Source of the DNA: Cognatilysobacter claricitrinus
GTDB taxonomy: Bacteria > Pseudomonadota > Gammaproteobacteria > Xanthomonadales > Xanthomonadaceae
Direction: 5' to 3'
Length of the DNA stretch: 16,179 bases
NCBI RefSeq assembly: GCF_045866565.1
Contig: NZ_BAAFZV010000012.1
Coordinates: forward strand, 1 to 16,179
Each line of letters starts with the position of its first letter. Position 1 is the first letter of the stretch. The notes below the pieces were generated by a model. That model worked only from the letters and a program-made list of their open reading frames with translations, searched no databases and was not told the DNA's origin. Of the stretch, positions 1 to 14,774 are shown one piece after another. The translations under genes and the position numbers were made by a program.

Positions 1-20
1 TCGAACTTACCCTTGGCCAT
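1..20 (-). CDS. tuf: Elongation factor Tu, 5' end only (runs off the left edge)
   Basis: Only the first codons are in the window; they read M-A-K-G-K-F, the usual start of proteobacterial EF-Tu, the GTPase that delivers aminoacyl-tRNA to the ribosome. The ATG is at 20-18. It is preceded by a GAGG Shine-Dalgarno with about 8 nt spacing (TGAGGTATTTGCA before ATG). It lies 66 bp downstream of fusA, matching the conserved rpsL-rpsG-fusA-tuf str operon. The identification rests on the short N-terminus plus context. A second tuf fragment lies at the right edge in the same orientation, so this genome carries two tuf copies about 16 kb apart. Confidence 0.9.
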
Positions 21-30
21 TGCAAATACC

Positions 31-54
31 TCAGTTTTTCAGTTGATCAGTTGC
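31..54. repeat. Three 8-bp-spaced TCAGTT repeats in the fusA-tuf spacer
   Basis: On the plus strand TCAGTT occurs at 31-36, 39-44 and 47-52, an exact period of 8 bp. A fourth TCAGTT (87-92) overlaps the fusA stop codon. In the transcript this reads as repeated AACUGA just upstream of the tuf Shine-Dalgarno. The function is unknown; it may be a chance slippage product. Confidence 0.6.
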
Positions 55-74
55 CCCGGATTCGCACCCGGGGC
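53..74 (-). other. Hairpin between fusA and tuf
   Basis: GCCCCGG (53-59) pairs with CCGGGGC (68-74), a perfect 7-bp stem with an 8-nt loop, starting 12 nt after the fusA stop codon. The following transcript has no U-tract, so it is unlikely to be an intrinsic terminator. A role in RNA processing or in protecting the upstream mRNA is more plausible (inference). Confidence 0.6.
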
Positions 75-86
75 GATTCGTTTTCG

Positions 87-2177
<2,091 letters not shown>

Positions 2178-2212
2178 GGGACCCTCTCGTAAGTTTTCGG
2201 ATTCTCAAATGG

Positions 2213-2284
2213 CCGGACGCCGCCCTGAAGGCGGCCTCCGGTGGAAGGGCGACACGGTGGTCGCCCTGTAGCGCTCGTAGCGCT
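2213..2284 (-). other. Three consecutive hairpins in the rpsG-fusA spacer
   Basis: Hairpin one (2270-2284) is AGCGCT-ACG-AGCGCT. Hairpin two (2246-2267) is an 8-bp stem, AGGGCGAC with GTCGCCCT, and a 6-nt loop. Hairpin three (2213-2241) pairs CCGGA/TCCGG and GCCGCC/GGCGGC around one G-G mismatch, with a 5-nt loop. They begin a few bases after the rpsG stop and fill most of the 110-bp spacer. None is followed by a U-tract. Likely roles are mRNA processing, 3'-end protection or tuning of fusA translation (inference). Confidence 0.6.
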
Positions 2285-2287
2285 AGA

Positions 2288-2755
2288 TCACCAGCGGTAG
2301 TGCGCGAAGGCCTTGTTGGCCTCGGCCATGCGGTGCGTCTCTTCGCGCTTCTTGATCGCGCCACCGCGGTTTTCGCTGGCGTCGAGCAGCTCGGCCGCGA
2401 GCTTGCGCGGCATCGAGTTCTCGCCGCGCTTGCGGGCGGAGTCGATCAACCAACGCATGGCGAGCGCCGCACGACGCGACGAACGCACTTCGACCGGCAC
2501 CTGGTACGTCGCACCGCCGACGCGGCGGGACTTGACCTCGACCGCCGGAGCGACGTTGGTCAGAGCCTTTTCGACGAGCTCGAGGGCGTTCGGATTCTTC
2601 TGGCCGATGACGTCCATCGCGCCGTACACGATCTTCTCGGCGACGGACTTCTTGCCGCTCTGCATGACCATGTTGATGAAACGGGCGATCGTCTCGCTGC
2701 CGTGCTTGGGATCGGGCAGAACCGAGCGCTGCGGGGTAGAACCTTTACGCGACAT
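2288..2755 (-). CDS. rpsG: 30S ribosomal protein S7
   Basis: S7 is the primary binder that nucleates assembly of the 30S head on the 3' major domain of 16S rRNA and lines the E site. The 155-residue product has the family's usual length. It starts M-S-R-K-G-S-T-P-Q-R and carries the conserved stretch A-R-F-I-N-M-V-M near residue 25 and a basic C-terminal part ending H-Y-R-W. The ATG at 2755-2753 has a GAGAGG Shine-Dalgarno about 9 nt upstream. It follows rpsL after 48 bp. In E. coli S7 represses the str operon by binding the rpsL-rpsG spacer; here that spacer is only half as long, with one short hairpin, so the same mechanism cannot be assumed. Confidence 0.98.
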   Translation of the reverse strand: MSRKGSTPQRSVLPDPKHGSETIARFINMVMQSGKKSVAEKIVYGAMDVIGQKNPNALELVEKALTNVAPAVEVKSRRVGGATYQVPVEVRSSRRAALAMRWLIDSARKRGENSMPRKLAAELLDASENRGGAIKKREETHRMAEANKAFAHYRW

Positions 2756-2781
2756 TGGCGTGTACCTCTCGTATCAGTCGG

Positions 2782-2796
2782 CGGCGCGGTGCGCCG
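2782..2796 (-). other. Short hairpin in the rpsL-rpsG spacer
   Basis: CGGCGC (2782-2787) pairs with GCGCCG (2791-2796) around a 3-nt loop, in the 48-bp spacer between the rpsL stop and the rpsG start. In E. coli this spacer holds the S7 autoregulatory site. The position fits, but the stem is too simple to identify it as an S7 target. Confidence 0.45.
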
Positions 2797-2803
2797 TCCG
2801 GAA

Positions 2804-3178
2804 TCAGGACTTCGGACGCTTCGCGCCGTACTTGGAACGGCTCTGGCGACGCTTGGCGACGCCGGCGGCGTCGAGCGAACCACGGACGGTGTGGTAGCGC
2901 ACGCCCGGGAGGTCCTTCACACGACCACCGCGGATCAGAACGACCGAGTGCTCCTGCAGGTTGTGACCTTCACCGCCGATGTACGAAATGATCTCGTAGC
3001 CGTTGGTGAGGCGGACCTTGGCGACCTTGCGAAGTGCCGAGTTCGGCTTCTTCGGGGTCGTGGTGTACACGCGGGTGCACACGCCACGACGCTGCGGGCA
3101 GTTCTGCAGGGCCGGTGACGTGCTCTTGTAGGTTTCAGGGCTGCGCGGCTTGCGCACCAGCTGATTGATGGTCGCCAT
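2804..3178 (-). CDS. rpsL: 30S ribosomal protein S12
   Basis: S12 sits at the 30S decoding centre and controls translational accuracy. The product is 124 residues, the same as E. coli S12, starting M-A-T-I-N-Q-L-V-R-K. The two loops where streptomycin-resistance mutations occur are visible: T-P-K-K-P-N around K43 and V-K-D-L-P-G around K88-P91. Both carry the wild-type, streptomycin-sensitive residues; D89 is the position methylthiolated by RimO in other bacteria. The ATG at 3178-3176 is chosen by family alignment. An in-frame upstream extension exists but is leader sequence. A modest GAAGAG Shine-Dalgarno lies about 6 nt upstream. It is the first gene of the str operon, behind a roughly 250-nt structured leader with a candidate promoter and attenuator. 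Confidence 0.98.
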   Translation of the reverse strand: MATINQLVRKPRSPETYKSTSPALQNCPQRRGVCTRVYTTTPKKPNSALRKVAKVRLTNGYEIISYIGGEGHNLQEHSVVLIRGGRVKDLPGVRYHTVRGSLDAAGVAKRRQSRSKYGAKRPKS

Positions 3179-3248
3179 CTGGAGCTCTTCGTTTGGGCGC
3201 GGGGCCCGTGGAAAACGGAAGGCCAGCCCCGAGGGGCCAGCCAAGACG

Positions 3249-3288
3249 AAAAAGCCTAGCCCGCGTCCGGATAGACCGGTCGCGGGCT
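3249..3288 (-). terminator. Intrinsic terminator (attenuator) in the rpsL leader
   Basis: In the transcript AGCCCGCG (from 3288) pairs with CGCGGGCU (ending 3258), 8 bp. Inside, a second CCGG/CCGG stem closes a 5-nt loop across an A-A mismatch. The stem is followed after 4 nt by UUUUU (3253-3249), the form of a Rho-independent terminator. It lies about 70 nt upstream of the rpsL start, within the leader, so it should act as an attenuator on the str operon, not as an end-of-operon signal. An alternative upstream pairing overlaps its 5' arm (see the antiterminator entry). Confidence 0.7.
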
Positions 3289-3381
3289 CGACTTGTGCGA
3301 CACGCGACCGCCATAAGGCGCGCGCGTCGCGAGATCCCACCCTGCCTTGGGTCCAATACGAGGCACGTCCTGTGACCTCAT
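3256..3381 (-). CDS. Possible 41-codon leader ORF ending at the attenuator stem
   Basis: An ATG at 3381-3379 opens a 41-codon frame beginning M-R-S-Q-D-V-P-R, with a TAG stop at 3258-3256. The stop overlaps the last base of the terminator stem, so a translating ribosome would cover the anti-antiterminator and terminator in turn. Against it: no clear Shine-Dalgarno precedes the ATG, and no run of one amino acid's codons is present as in classical biosynthetic attenuators. It resembles no protein I recognise. It may be a chance open frame. Confidence 0.25.
   Translation of the reverse strand: MRSQDVPRIGPKAGWDLATRAPYGGRVSHKSSPRPVYPDAG
3277..3330 (-). promoter_or_regulatory. Anti-antiterminator and antiterminator pairings in the rpsL leader
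   Basis: Transcript 3330-3297 can fold into a strong hairpin of about 14 bp with a UUAU loop and a 2-nt bulge. Its 3' arm contains CGGTCGCG (3310-3303), which is also perfectly complementary over 8 bp to CGCGACCG (3284-3277) in the terminator's 5' half, with an 18-nt loop. The second pairing excludes both the first hairpin and the terminator. This is the three-state layout of a transcription attenuator. The pairings are read directly from the sequence; the regulatory role is inference. Confidence 0.5.
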
Positions 3382-3433
3382 TTGGTGATCTGGGGCTTGC
3401 CCGAAGGCCGCCCGGGTAATGCTTAGCCTGCGA

Positions 3434-3464
3434 AGTATAGCAGGGCCCGCCCGCCCGTGGGCAA
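3434..3464 (-). promoter_or_regulatory. Candidate promoter of the str operon
   Basis: On the minus strand a TATACT -10-like box (3439-3434) follows TTGCCC (3464-3459) at 19-nt spacing, longer than the optimal 17. The -10 matches the sigma-70 consensus at five of six positions; the -35 is weaker. The predicted start near 3427 gives a leader of about 250 nt before rpsL. The -35 box lies inside the hairpin just after rpoC. This is the most promoter-like site I found in the GC-rich spacers. Confidence 0.45.
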
Positions 3465-3472
3465 GCGGGCCC
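3443..3472 (-). terminator. Strong GC hairpin just after rpoC
   Basis: GGGCCCGC pairs with GCGGGCCC (3465-3472 with 3443-3450), 8 bp, and a further GCC/GGC stem closes a CACG loop inside. It begins 6 nt past the rpoC stop. It lacks a U-tract, so it is not a canonical intrinsic terminator. It could protect the rpoBC mRNA 3' end, be a weak or factor-assisted terminator, or form only when upstream transcripts read into the rpsL promoter region, which it overlaps. Confidence 0.55.
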
Positions 3473-3478
3473 GGTGCA

Positions 3479-7699
<4,221 letters not shown>

Positions 7700-7747
7700 T
7701 TCAGTCTCCTAGGGAGCGATTCGCAGTAGAGAACGTTCCGTGCGGCA

Positions 7748-7772
7748 GGCCGGCGCGTGTGGCGCGCCGGCC
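7748..7772 (-). other. 10-bp perfect hairpin between rpoB and rpoC
   Basis: GGCCGGCGCG pairs perfectly with CGCGCCGGCC around a 5-nt CCACA loop, 9 nt after the rpoB stop. No U-tract follows, and the rpoC Shine-Dalgarno is about 40 nt further on and unobstructed. It is probably an intercistronic processing or stability element (inference). Confidence 0.65.
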
Positions 7773-7781
7773 GCGCGGTTC

Positions 7782-11933
<4,152 letters not shown>

Positions 11934-11957
11934 GGGGAACTACCGCCTCTCTTGGAG

Positions 11958-11978
11958 CGGGGATCGGGGATCGGGGAT
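11958..11978. repeat. Three tandem copies of CGGGGAT upstream of rpoB
   Basis: CGGGGAT occurs three times without interruption (11958-11964, 11965-11971, 11972-11978), about 25-45 bp upstream of the rpoB start. In the transcript it reads as repeated AUCCCCG. Such short tandem arrays can vary in copy number by slippage; whether this one does is unknown. Confidence 0.8.
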
Positions 11979-12016
11979 CCGTCGCGTTGTGATGGTTCGG
12001 ACACTCGATCCGTCAA

Positions 12017-12095
12017 CCCCGTAAGGGGATGAACTGTCAGTTGGAAGCCGCAGGTATTGCCGGCACCTGCACGCCTTCTGAAGCTGCTTCCAACT
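12017..12095 (-). other. Long stem-loop in the rpoB leader
   Basis: AGTTGGAAGC and GCTTCCAACT (12086-12095 with 12039-12048) form a perfect 10-bp stem enclosing 37 nt, which itself contains a 6-bp hairpin GCAGGT/ACCTGC (12050-12055 with 12065-12070). A small CCCC-UUAC-GGGG hairpin (12017-12028) follows. In E. coli an RNase III site lies in this same spacer; a long two-stem structure is a reasonable counterpart, but that is inference from position and shape. Confidence 0.55.
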
Positions 12096-12153
12096 ACCAA
12101 CTCTCTTGGGTTTCTTTGACGCTGGAACCGGGGAACGGAAGGGCTCGGTGCCT

Positions 12154-12209
12154 CGCCGCGGTGCGCGGCGGTTGGACAACGGACCGGTCGGAACGTTCCG
12201 AAAAACCGG
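12154..12209 (-). other. Two further hairpins in the rplL-rpoB spacer
   Basis: At 12184-12209, CCGGT/ACCGG plus CGGA/TCCG form 9 bp with a 4-nt U bulge and an ACGU loop. At 12154-12170, CGCCGCG pairs with CGCGGCG around a 3-nt loop. Together with the neighbouring structures they leave little of the 361-bp spacer unstructured. No convincing sigma-70 promoter was found here. Confidence 0.5.
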
Positions 12210-12224
12210 GTCCTTCTACAACGG

Positions 12225-12258
12225 CCAAAGGCCGGGGGCGTTCGCCCCCAGCCTTCGG
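12225..12258 (-). promoter_or_regulatory. 15-bp hairpin after rplL, likely rplL-rpoB attenuator or processing element
   Basis: A 15-bp stem with two G-U pairs and a GAAC loop runs from 12258 to 12225, starting 36 nt after the rplL stop. A UUUUU stretch occurs only about 16 nt further on, so it is not a textbook intrinsic terminator. In E. coli the same spacer has an attenuator that lowers rpoBC expression relative to the ribosomal protein genes; this is the obvious candidate here. A weaker CGGCC/GGCCG hairpin at 12222-12234 competes with its 3' arm. Confidence 0.55.
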
Positions 12259-12294
12259 TTGGTCGCCAGTGGAATCCGGCGACGCAAGAGCTGC

Positions 12295-12663
12295 TTACTT
12301 GACCTCGACGGTCGCGCCGGCAGCTTCCAGATCCTTCTTCATCTTGGCAGCGTCGTCCTTCGACACGGCTTCCTTCACGACGCCACCGGCCTCGGTCAGG
12401 TCCTTCGCTTCCTTCAGGCCGAGACCCGTGATGGCGCGGACAGCCTTGATGACTTCGACCTTCTTGTCGCCAGCCGACTTCAGGATGACGTTGAACTCGG
12501 TCTGCTCTTCGACCGGAGCGGCGGCGGCGGCCGGGCCCGCGGCCATGACCGGGGCAGCGGCGGAGACGCCGAACTTCTCTTCGATCGCCTTGACGAGGTC
12601 CATGACTTCCATCAGCGACTTGGTGGCGATGGCGTCGACGATCTGCTCGTTGGTAACGGACAT
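12295..12663 (-). CDS. rplL: 50S ribosomal protein L7/L12
   Basis: L7/L12 dimers form the mobile ribosomal stalk that recruits and activates the translational GTPases IF2, EF-Tu, EF-G and RF3. The 122-residue product has the three expected parts: an N-terminal dimerisation domain that binds L10 (about 1-36, starting M-S-V-T-N-E-Q-I), an Ala-rich flexible hinge (about 37-51), and a globular C-terminal domain (about 52-122) ending A-T-V-E-V-K. The ATG is at 12663-12661, with AAGG about 9 nt upstream. It follows rplJ by 58 bp; high-level synthesis (several copies per L10) is expected but no special signal for this was found. Confidence 0.98.
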   Translation of the reverse strand: MSVTNEQIVDAIATKSLMEVMDLVKAIEEKFGVSAAAPVMAAGPAAAAAPVEEQTEFNVILKSAGDKKVEVIKAVRAITGLGLKEAKDLTEAGGVVKEAVSKDDAAKMKKDLEAAGATVEVK

Positions 12664-12721
12664 TGTGATTTACCTTTCGGAAATAGGTTTCTAAAGCGGA
12701 TTCAGGAAATTACGTCGGCGA

Positions 12722-13255
12722 TCAGGCGGTTTCGGCGGCAGCTTCCTCAGCCGGCGCGGCGTCGCCGCCACCCTGCTGATCGGCCACGGCCTTGACGGCG
12801 CGCGCGAACATCGAGGCCGGTTCGGCCAGCACGCGGGCGAGCATCGCCAGCGCCTGTTCGCGGGTCGGCAGCGAGGCCAGGACGTCCACGTGGGCGGCGG
12901 GCAGCAGCTTGCCTTCCACCGAGACGACCTTCGCCTTGAGCTTGTCGTTGCCCTTGGACGCATCCTTGATCAGGCGACCGGCAGCGCCGGGCTCCTCGAG
13001 CGAGAACGCATACAGCAGCGGACCGACCAGGGCGTCCTGGACGCACGCGAAATCGGTGCCTTCAACGGCGCGCGATGCCAGCGTGTTCTTGACGACCCTG
13101 AGGTACACACCCGTTTCGCGAGCCTTCTTGCGCATCTCGGTCATCTGACTGACCGTGGTGCCCGCGTACTCGGCCGCGACCAGGGAGTGCGCCTTGCCGG
13201 CGATTTCCGCCAGCTCCGCGACGACTTCCTGCTTCTGGGACAGATTGAGAGCCAT
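12722..13255 (-). CDS. rplJ: 50S ribosomal protein L10
   Basis: L10 anchors L7/L12 dimers to 23S rRNA at the stalk base. The product is 177 residues (E. coli 165), beginning M-A-L-N-L-S-Q-K-Q-E-V-V, with an N-terminal RNA-binding domain and a long C-terminal helix that carries the L12 dimers. The tail is Gly/Ala/Glu-rich. The frame is open further upstream, but the ATG at 13255-13253 is chosen: it matches the family start and has a GGAGGAG Shine-Dalgarno about 6 nt away. The 317-bp leader contains several hairpins including a probable L10 autoregulatory motif. In E. coli the L10-L12 complex represses its own translation through such a leader. Confidence 0.98.
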   Translation of the reverse strand: MALNLSQKQEVVAELAEIAGKAHSLVAAEYAGTTVSQMTEMRKKARETGVYLRVVKNTLASRAVEGTDFACVQDALVGPLLYAFSLEEPGAAGRLIKDASKGNDKLKAKVVSVEGKLLPAAHVDVLASLPTREQALAMLARVLAEPASMFARAVKAVADQQGGGDAAPAEEAAAETA

Positions 13256-13500
13256 TGCACTCCTCCAATTGAACTCCGCGACGGCATCAGCCGTGGCGGG
13301 ACGGGGCGGCACCGGTCCTTGGCGCCGGGGATACCGCGAGGCATCCCGGTGGTGGCCGTCCAGAAACGAATTTCCAGAAGGGCACCATCTACGCAGGCTT
13401 GACGATTAAGCAGCCCCGCTTCGACCGACGGCGTTTCCCTTGCCGTACTGAGCTTCCTGCCCGTCGCCGGTCGGCGCTGACCGCACCTGCGGTCTTTGAC
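13256..13500 (-). promoter_or_regulatory. rplJ leader with probable L10 autoregulatory site
   Basis: The core (13417-13380) has GGGC/GCCC closing a GCTT-AATCGTC-AAGC hairpin followed by CTGCGTAGATGGTG. The CUGCGUAGAnGGUG element resembles, from memory, the conserved part of proteobacterial L10 leaders (Rfam L10_leader). Flanking hairpins are GACCGC/GCGGTC (13479-13494), an 8-bp stem extended to 13325-13349, and ACGGC/GCCGT (13281-13294) shortly before the Shine-Dalgarno. By homology the L10-(L12)4 complex would bind here and block rplJ translation. A covariance-model search would decide. Confidence 0.55.
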
Positions 13501-13503
13501 GGT

Positions 13504-13525
13504 CGCTGCCACCGAAGCGGCAGCG
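13504..13525 (-). other. UUCG-tetraloop hairpin after rplA
   Basis: CGCTGCC pairs with GGCAGCG, extended by G-U and C-G pairs to 9 bp closing a C(UUCG)G tetraloop, an exceptionally stable cap. It lies just downstream of the terminator-like hairpin at 13531-13563, at the start of the rplJ leader. It may stabilise mRNA ends or belong to the L10 leader fold. Confidence 0.6.
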
Positions 13526-13530
13526 CCTTC

Positions 13531-13563
13531 AAAAGAGTCGGCCGGCGGCGCGAGCCACCGGCC
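13531..13563 (-). terminator. Terminator-like hairpin immediately after rplA
   Basis: GGCCGGTGGC pairs with GCCGCCGGCC over 10 bp (one U-G pair) around a UCGC loop, starting 9 nt past the rplA stop. It is followed by GACUCUUUU, a short interrupted U-tract (13536-13531). It probably terminates a fraction of transcripts between the rplKA and rplJL parts of the cluster. Complete termination would cut off rplJL-rpoBC unless a promoter lies in the leader, and none is evident. Confidence 0.55.
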
Positions 13564-13572
13564 TTGAAACGA

Positions 13573-14271
13573 TTACTTGAGGGTCAGCGAAGCCTGGTCG
13601 ACGGTCACGCCCGGACCCATGGTCGAGCTGATCGCGATCTTCTGCAGGTACTGGCCCTTCGAGGTCGACGGCTTGGCCTTGATCAGGTCGAGCAGCAGCG
13701 CCTGGAGGTTGTCCTTCAACTTGTCGGCGTCGAAATCGGCCTTGCCGATCGTGCAGTGAATGATACCCGCCTTGTCCGTGCGGTAGCGGACCTGGCCGCC
13801 CTTGGCGTTCTTGACCGCTTCAGCCGGGTTCGGCGAAACGGTGCCGACCTTCGGGTTCGGCATCAGGCCACGCGGGCCGAGTACCTGGCCCAGCTTGCCG
13901 ACGACGCGCATGGCGTCCGGCGTCGCAATGACGACGTCGTAGTTCAGGTCACCCGCCATCATCTTCTCGGCGAGGTCGTCCATGCCCACGGCTTCCGCAC
14001 CGGCGGCGAGCGCTTCGTCAGCCTTCGCACCGGCCGGCGCGAACACCGCGACGCGAACCGACTTGCCGGTACCGGCCGGCAGCACGGTCGAACCGCGCAC
14101 CTGCTGGTCGGACTTCTTGGCGTCGACGCCGAGGCGCACGGCCACGTCGACGGACTCGACGAACTTCGCCTTGGTGGCGGACTTGACGATCTGGATGGCG
14201 TCCTCGATCGGGTAAGCCTTACCCGGGACGACCGCGGCCTGGATGGCCTTCTGGCGCTTGTTCATTGCCAT
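13573..14271 (-). CDS. rplA: 50S ribosomal protein L1
   Basis: L1 forms the L1 stalk at the E site, helping release deacylated tRNA, and represses translation of its own rplK-rplA mRNA. The 232-residue product (E. coli 234) has the conserved motifs A-K-F-V-E-S-V-D-V-A-V near residue 37 and G-P-R-G-L-M-P-N-P-K-V-G-T-V near 128. It ends S-L-T-L-K. The ATG at 14271-14269 is preferred: GGAGG lies about 9 nt upstream within the end of rplK, and a second ATG two codons later is farther from it. Only 4 nt separate it from the rplK stop, so the two genes are probably translationally coupled. Upstream in-frame codons overlap rplK and are rejected. Confidence 0.97.
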   Translation of the reverse strand: MAMNKRQKAIQAAVVPGKAYPIEDAIQIVKSATKAKFVESVDVAVRLGVDAKKSDQQVRGSTVLPAGTGKSVRVAVFAPAGAKADEALAAGAEAVGMDDLAEKMMAGDLNYDVVIATPDAMRVVGKLGQVLGPRGLMPNPKVGTVSPNPAEAVKNAKGGQVRYRTDKAGIIHCTIGKADFDADKLKDNLQALLLDLIKAKPSTSKGQYLQKIAISSTMGPGVTVDQASLTLK

Positions 14272-14275
14272 GTTC

Positions 14276-14704
14276 TTAGCCCTCCACCACGAGACCCATG
14301 GAGCGGGCGGAACCCGCAATCGTCTTCACCGCCGCTTCCAGGTCGGCCGCCGTCAGGTCGGCTTCCTTCTGCTTGGCGATATCCTCGAGCTGGGCGCGGG
14401 TGACCTTGCCCACCTTCTCGGTGTTCGGACGCTTGGAACCCGACTGGATACCGGCGGCCTTCTTCAGCAGCACCGAAGCCGGGGTCGACTTGGTGACGAA
14501 GGTGAAGGTGCGGTCCGAGTAGGCCGTGATGATGACCGGGGTCGGCAGACCCGGCTCGAGCTTGGAGGTCGCGGCGTTGAACGCCTTGCAGAACTCCATG
14601 ATGTTCAGGCCGCGCTGGCCGAGCGCCGGACCGACCGGCGGCGAGGGGTTGGCCTGACCGGCCTTCACCTGCAGCTTGATGTAACCGACAACCTTCTTTG
14701 CCAC
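14276..14704 (-). CDS. rplK: 50S ribosomal protein L11
   Basis: L11 sits at the GTPase-associated centre of the 50S subunit, needed for factor-dependent GTP hydrolysis and for RelA activation by stalled ribosomes. The 142-residue product matches E. coli length. The N-terminal domain has the proline-rich P-S-P-P-V-G-P-A-L-G-Q (thiostrepton-binding face, near residues 21-31); the C-terminal domain binds 23S rRNA. The start is GTG at 14704-14702, supported by the family start M-A-K-K-V-V-G-Y-I-K and an AGGAG Shine-Dalgarno 7 nt upstream. It lies 160 bp downstream of nusG, the spacer holding several hairpins, and 4 nt before rplA. Confidence 0.98.
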   Translation of the reverse strand: MAKKVVGYIKLQVKAGQANPSPPVGPALGQRGLNIMEFCKAFNAATSKLEPGLPTPVIITAYSDRTFTFVTKSTPASVLLKKAAGIQSGSKRPNTEKVGKVTRAQLEDIAKQKEADLTAADLEAAVKTIAGSARSMGLVVEG

Positions 14705-14716
14705 GATCTATCTCCT

Positions 14717-14753
14717 GGAGTTCGAACGTCAGCGGCTACGAACCGGCGACTCC
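14717..14753 (-). promoter_or_regulatory. Candidate L1-binding leader hairpin upstream of rplK
   Basis: GGAG/CTCC (14750-14753 with 14717-14720) and TTCG/CGAA (14739-14742 with 14721-14724) stack into a helix interrupted by a one-sided 7-nt internal loop, directly before the rplK Shine-Dalgarno. L1 represses rplK-rplA mRNA in other bacteria by binding a helix with an asymmetric loop resembling its 23S site. The position and shape fit; I could not match the conserved loop bases, so this is tentative. Confidence 0.3.
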
Positions 14754-14774
14754 TCCTTTCGTTGATATCCGGAA

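Noticed and set aside
2804..3340. N-terminally extended S12 of 178 residues.
   Set aside because: The extra 54 residues come from the structured leader and terminator; S12 is 124 residues with a conserved M-A-T-I-N-Q start.
11989..12016. Possible rpoB promoter: TTGACG at 12016-12011 with CATCAC 16 nt downstream.
   Set aside because: The -35 match is good but the -10 matches only three of six positions; not strong enough to list as a feature.
13573..14319. Longer L1 start overlapping the end of rplK.
   Set aside because: The extra residues are rplK codons read in another frame; the ATG at 14271 has the Shine-Dalgarno and matches the family N-terminus.
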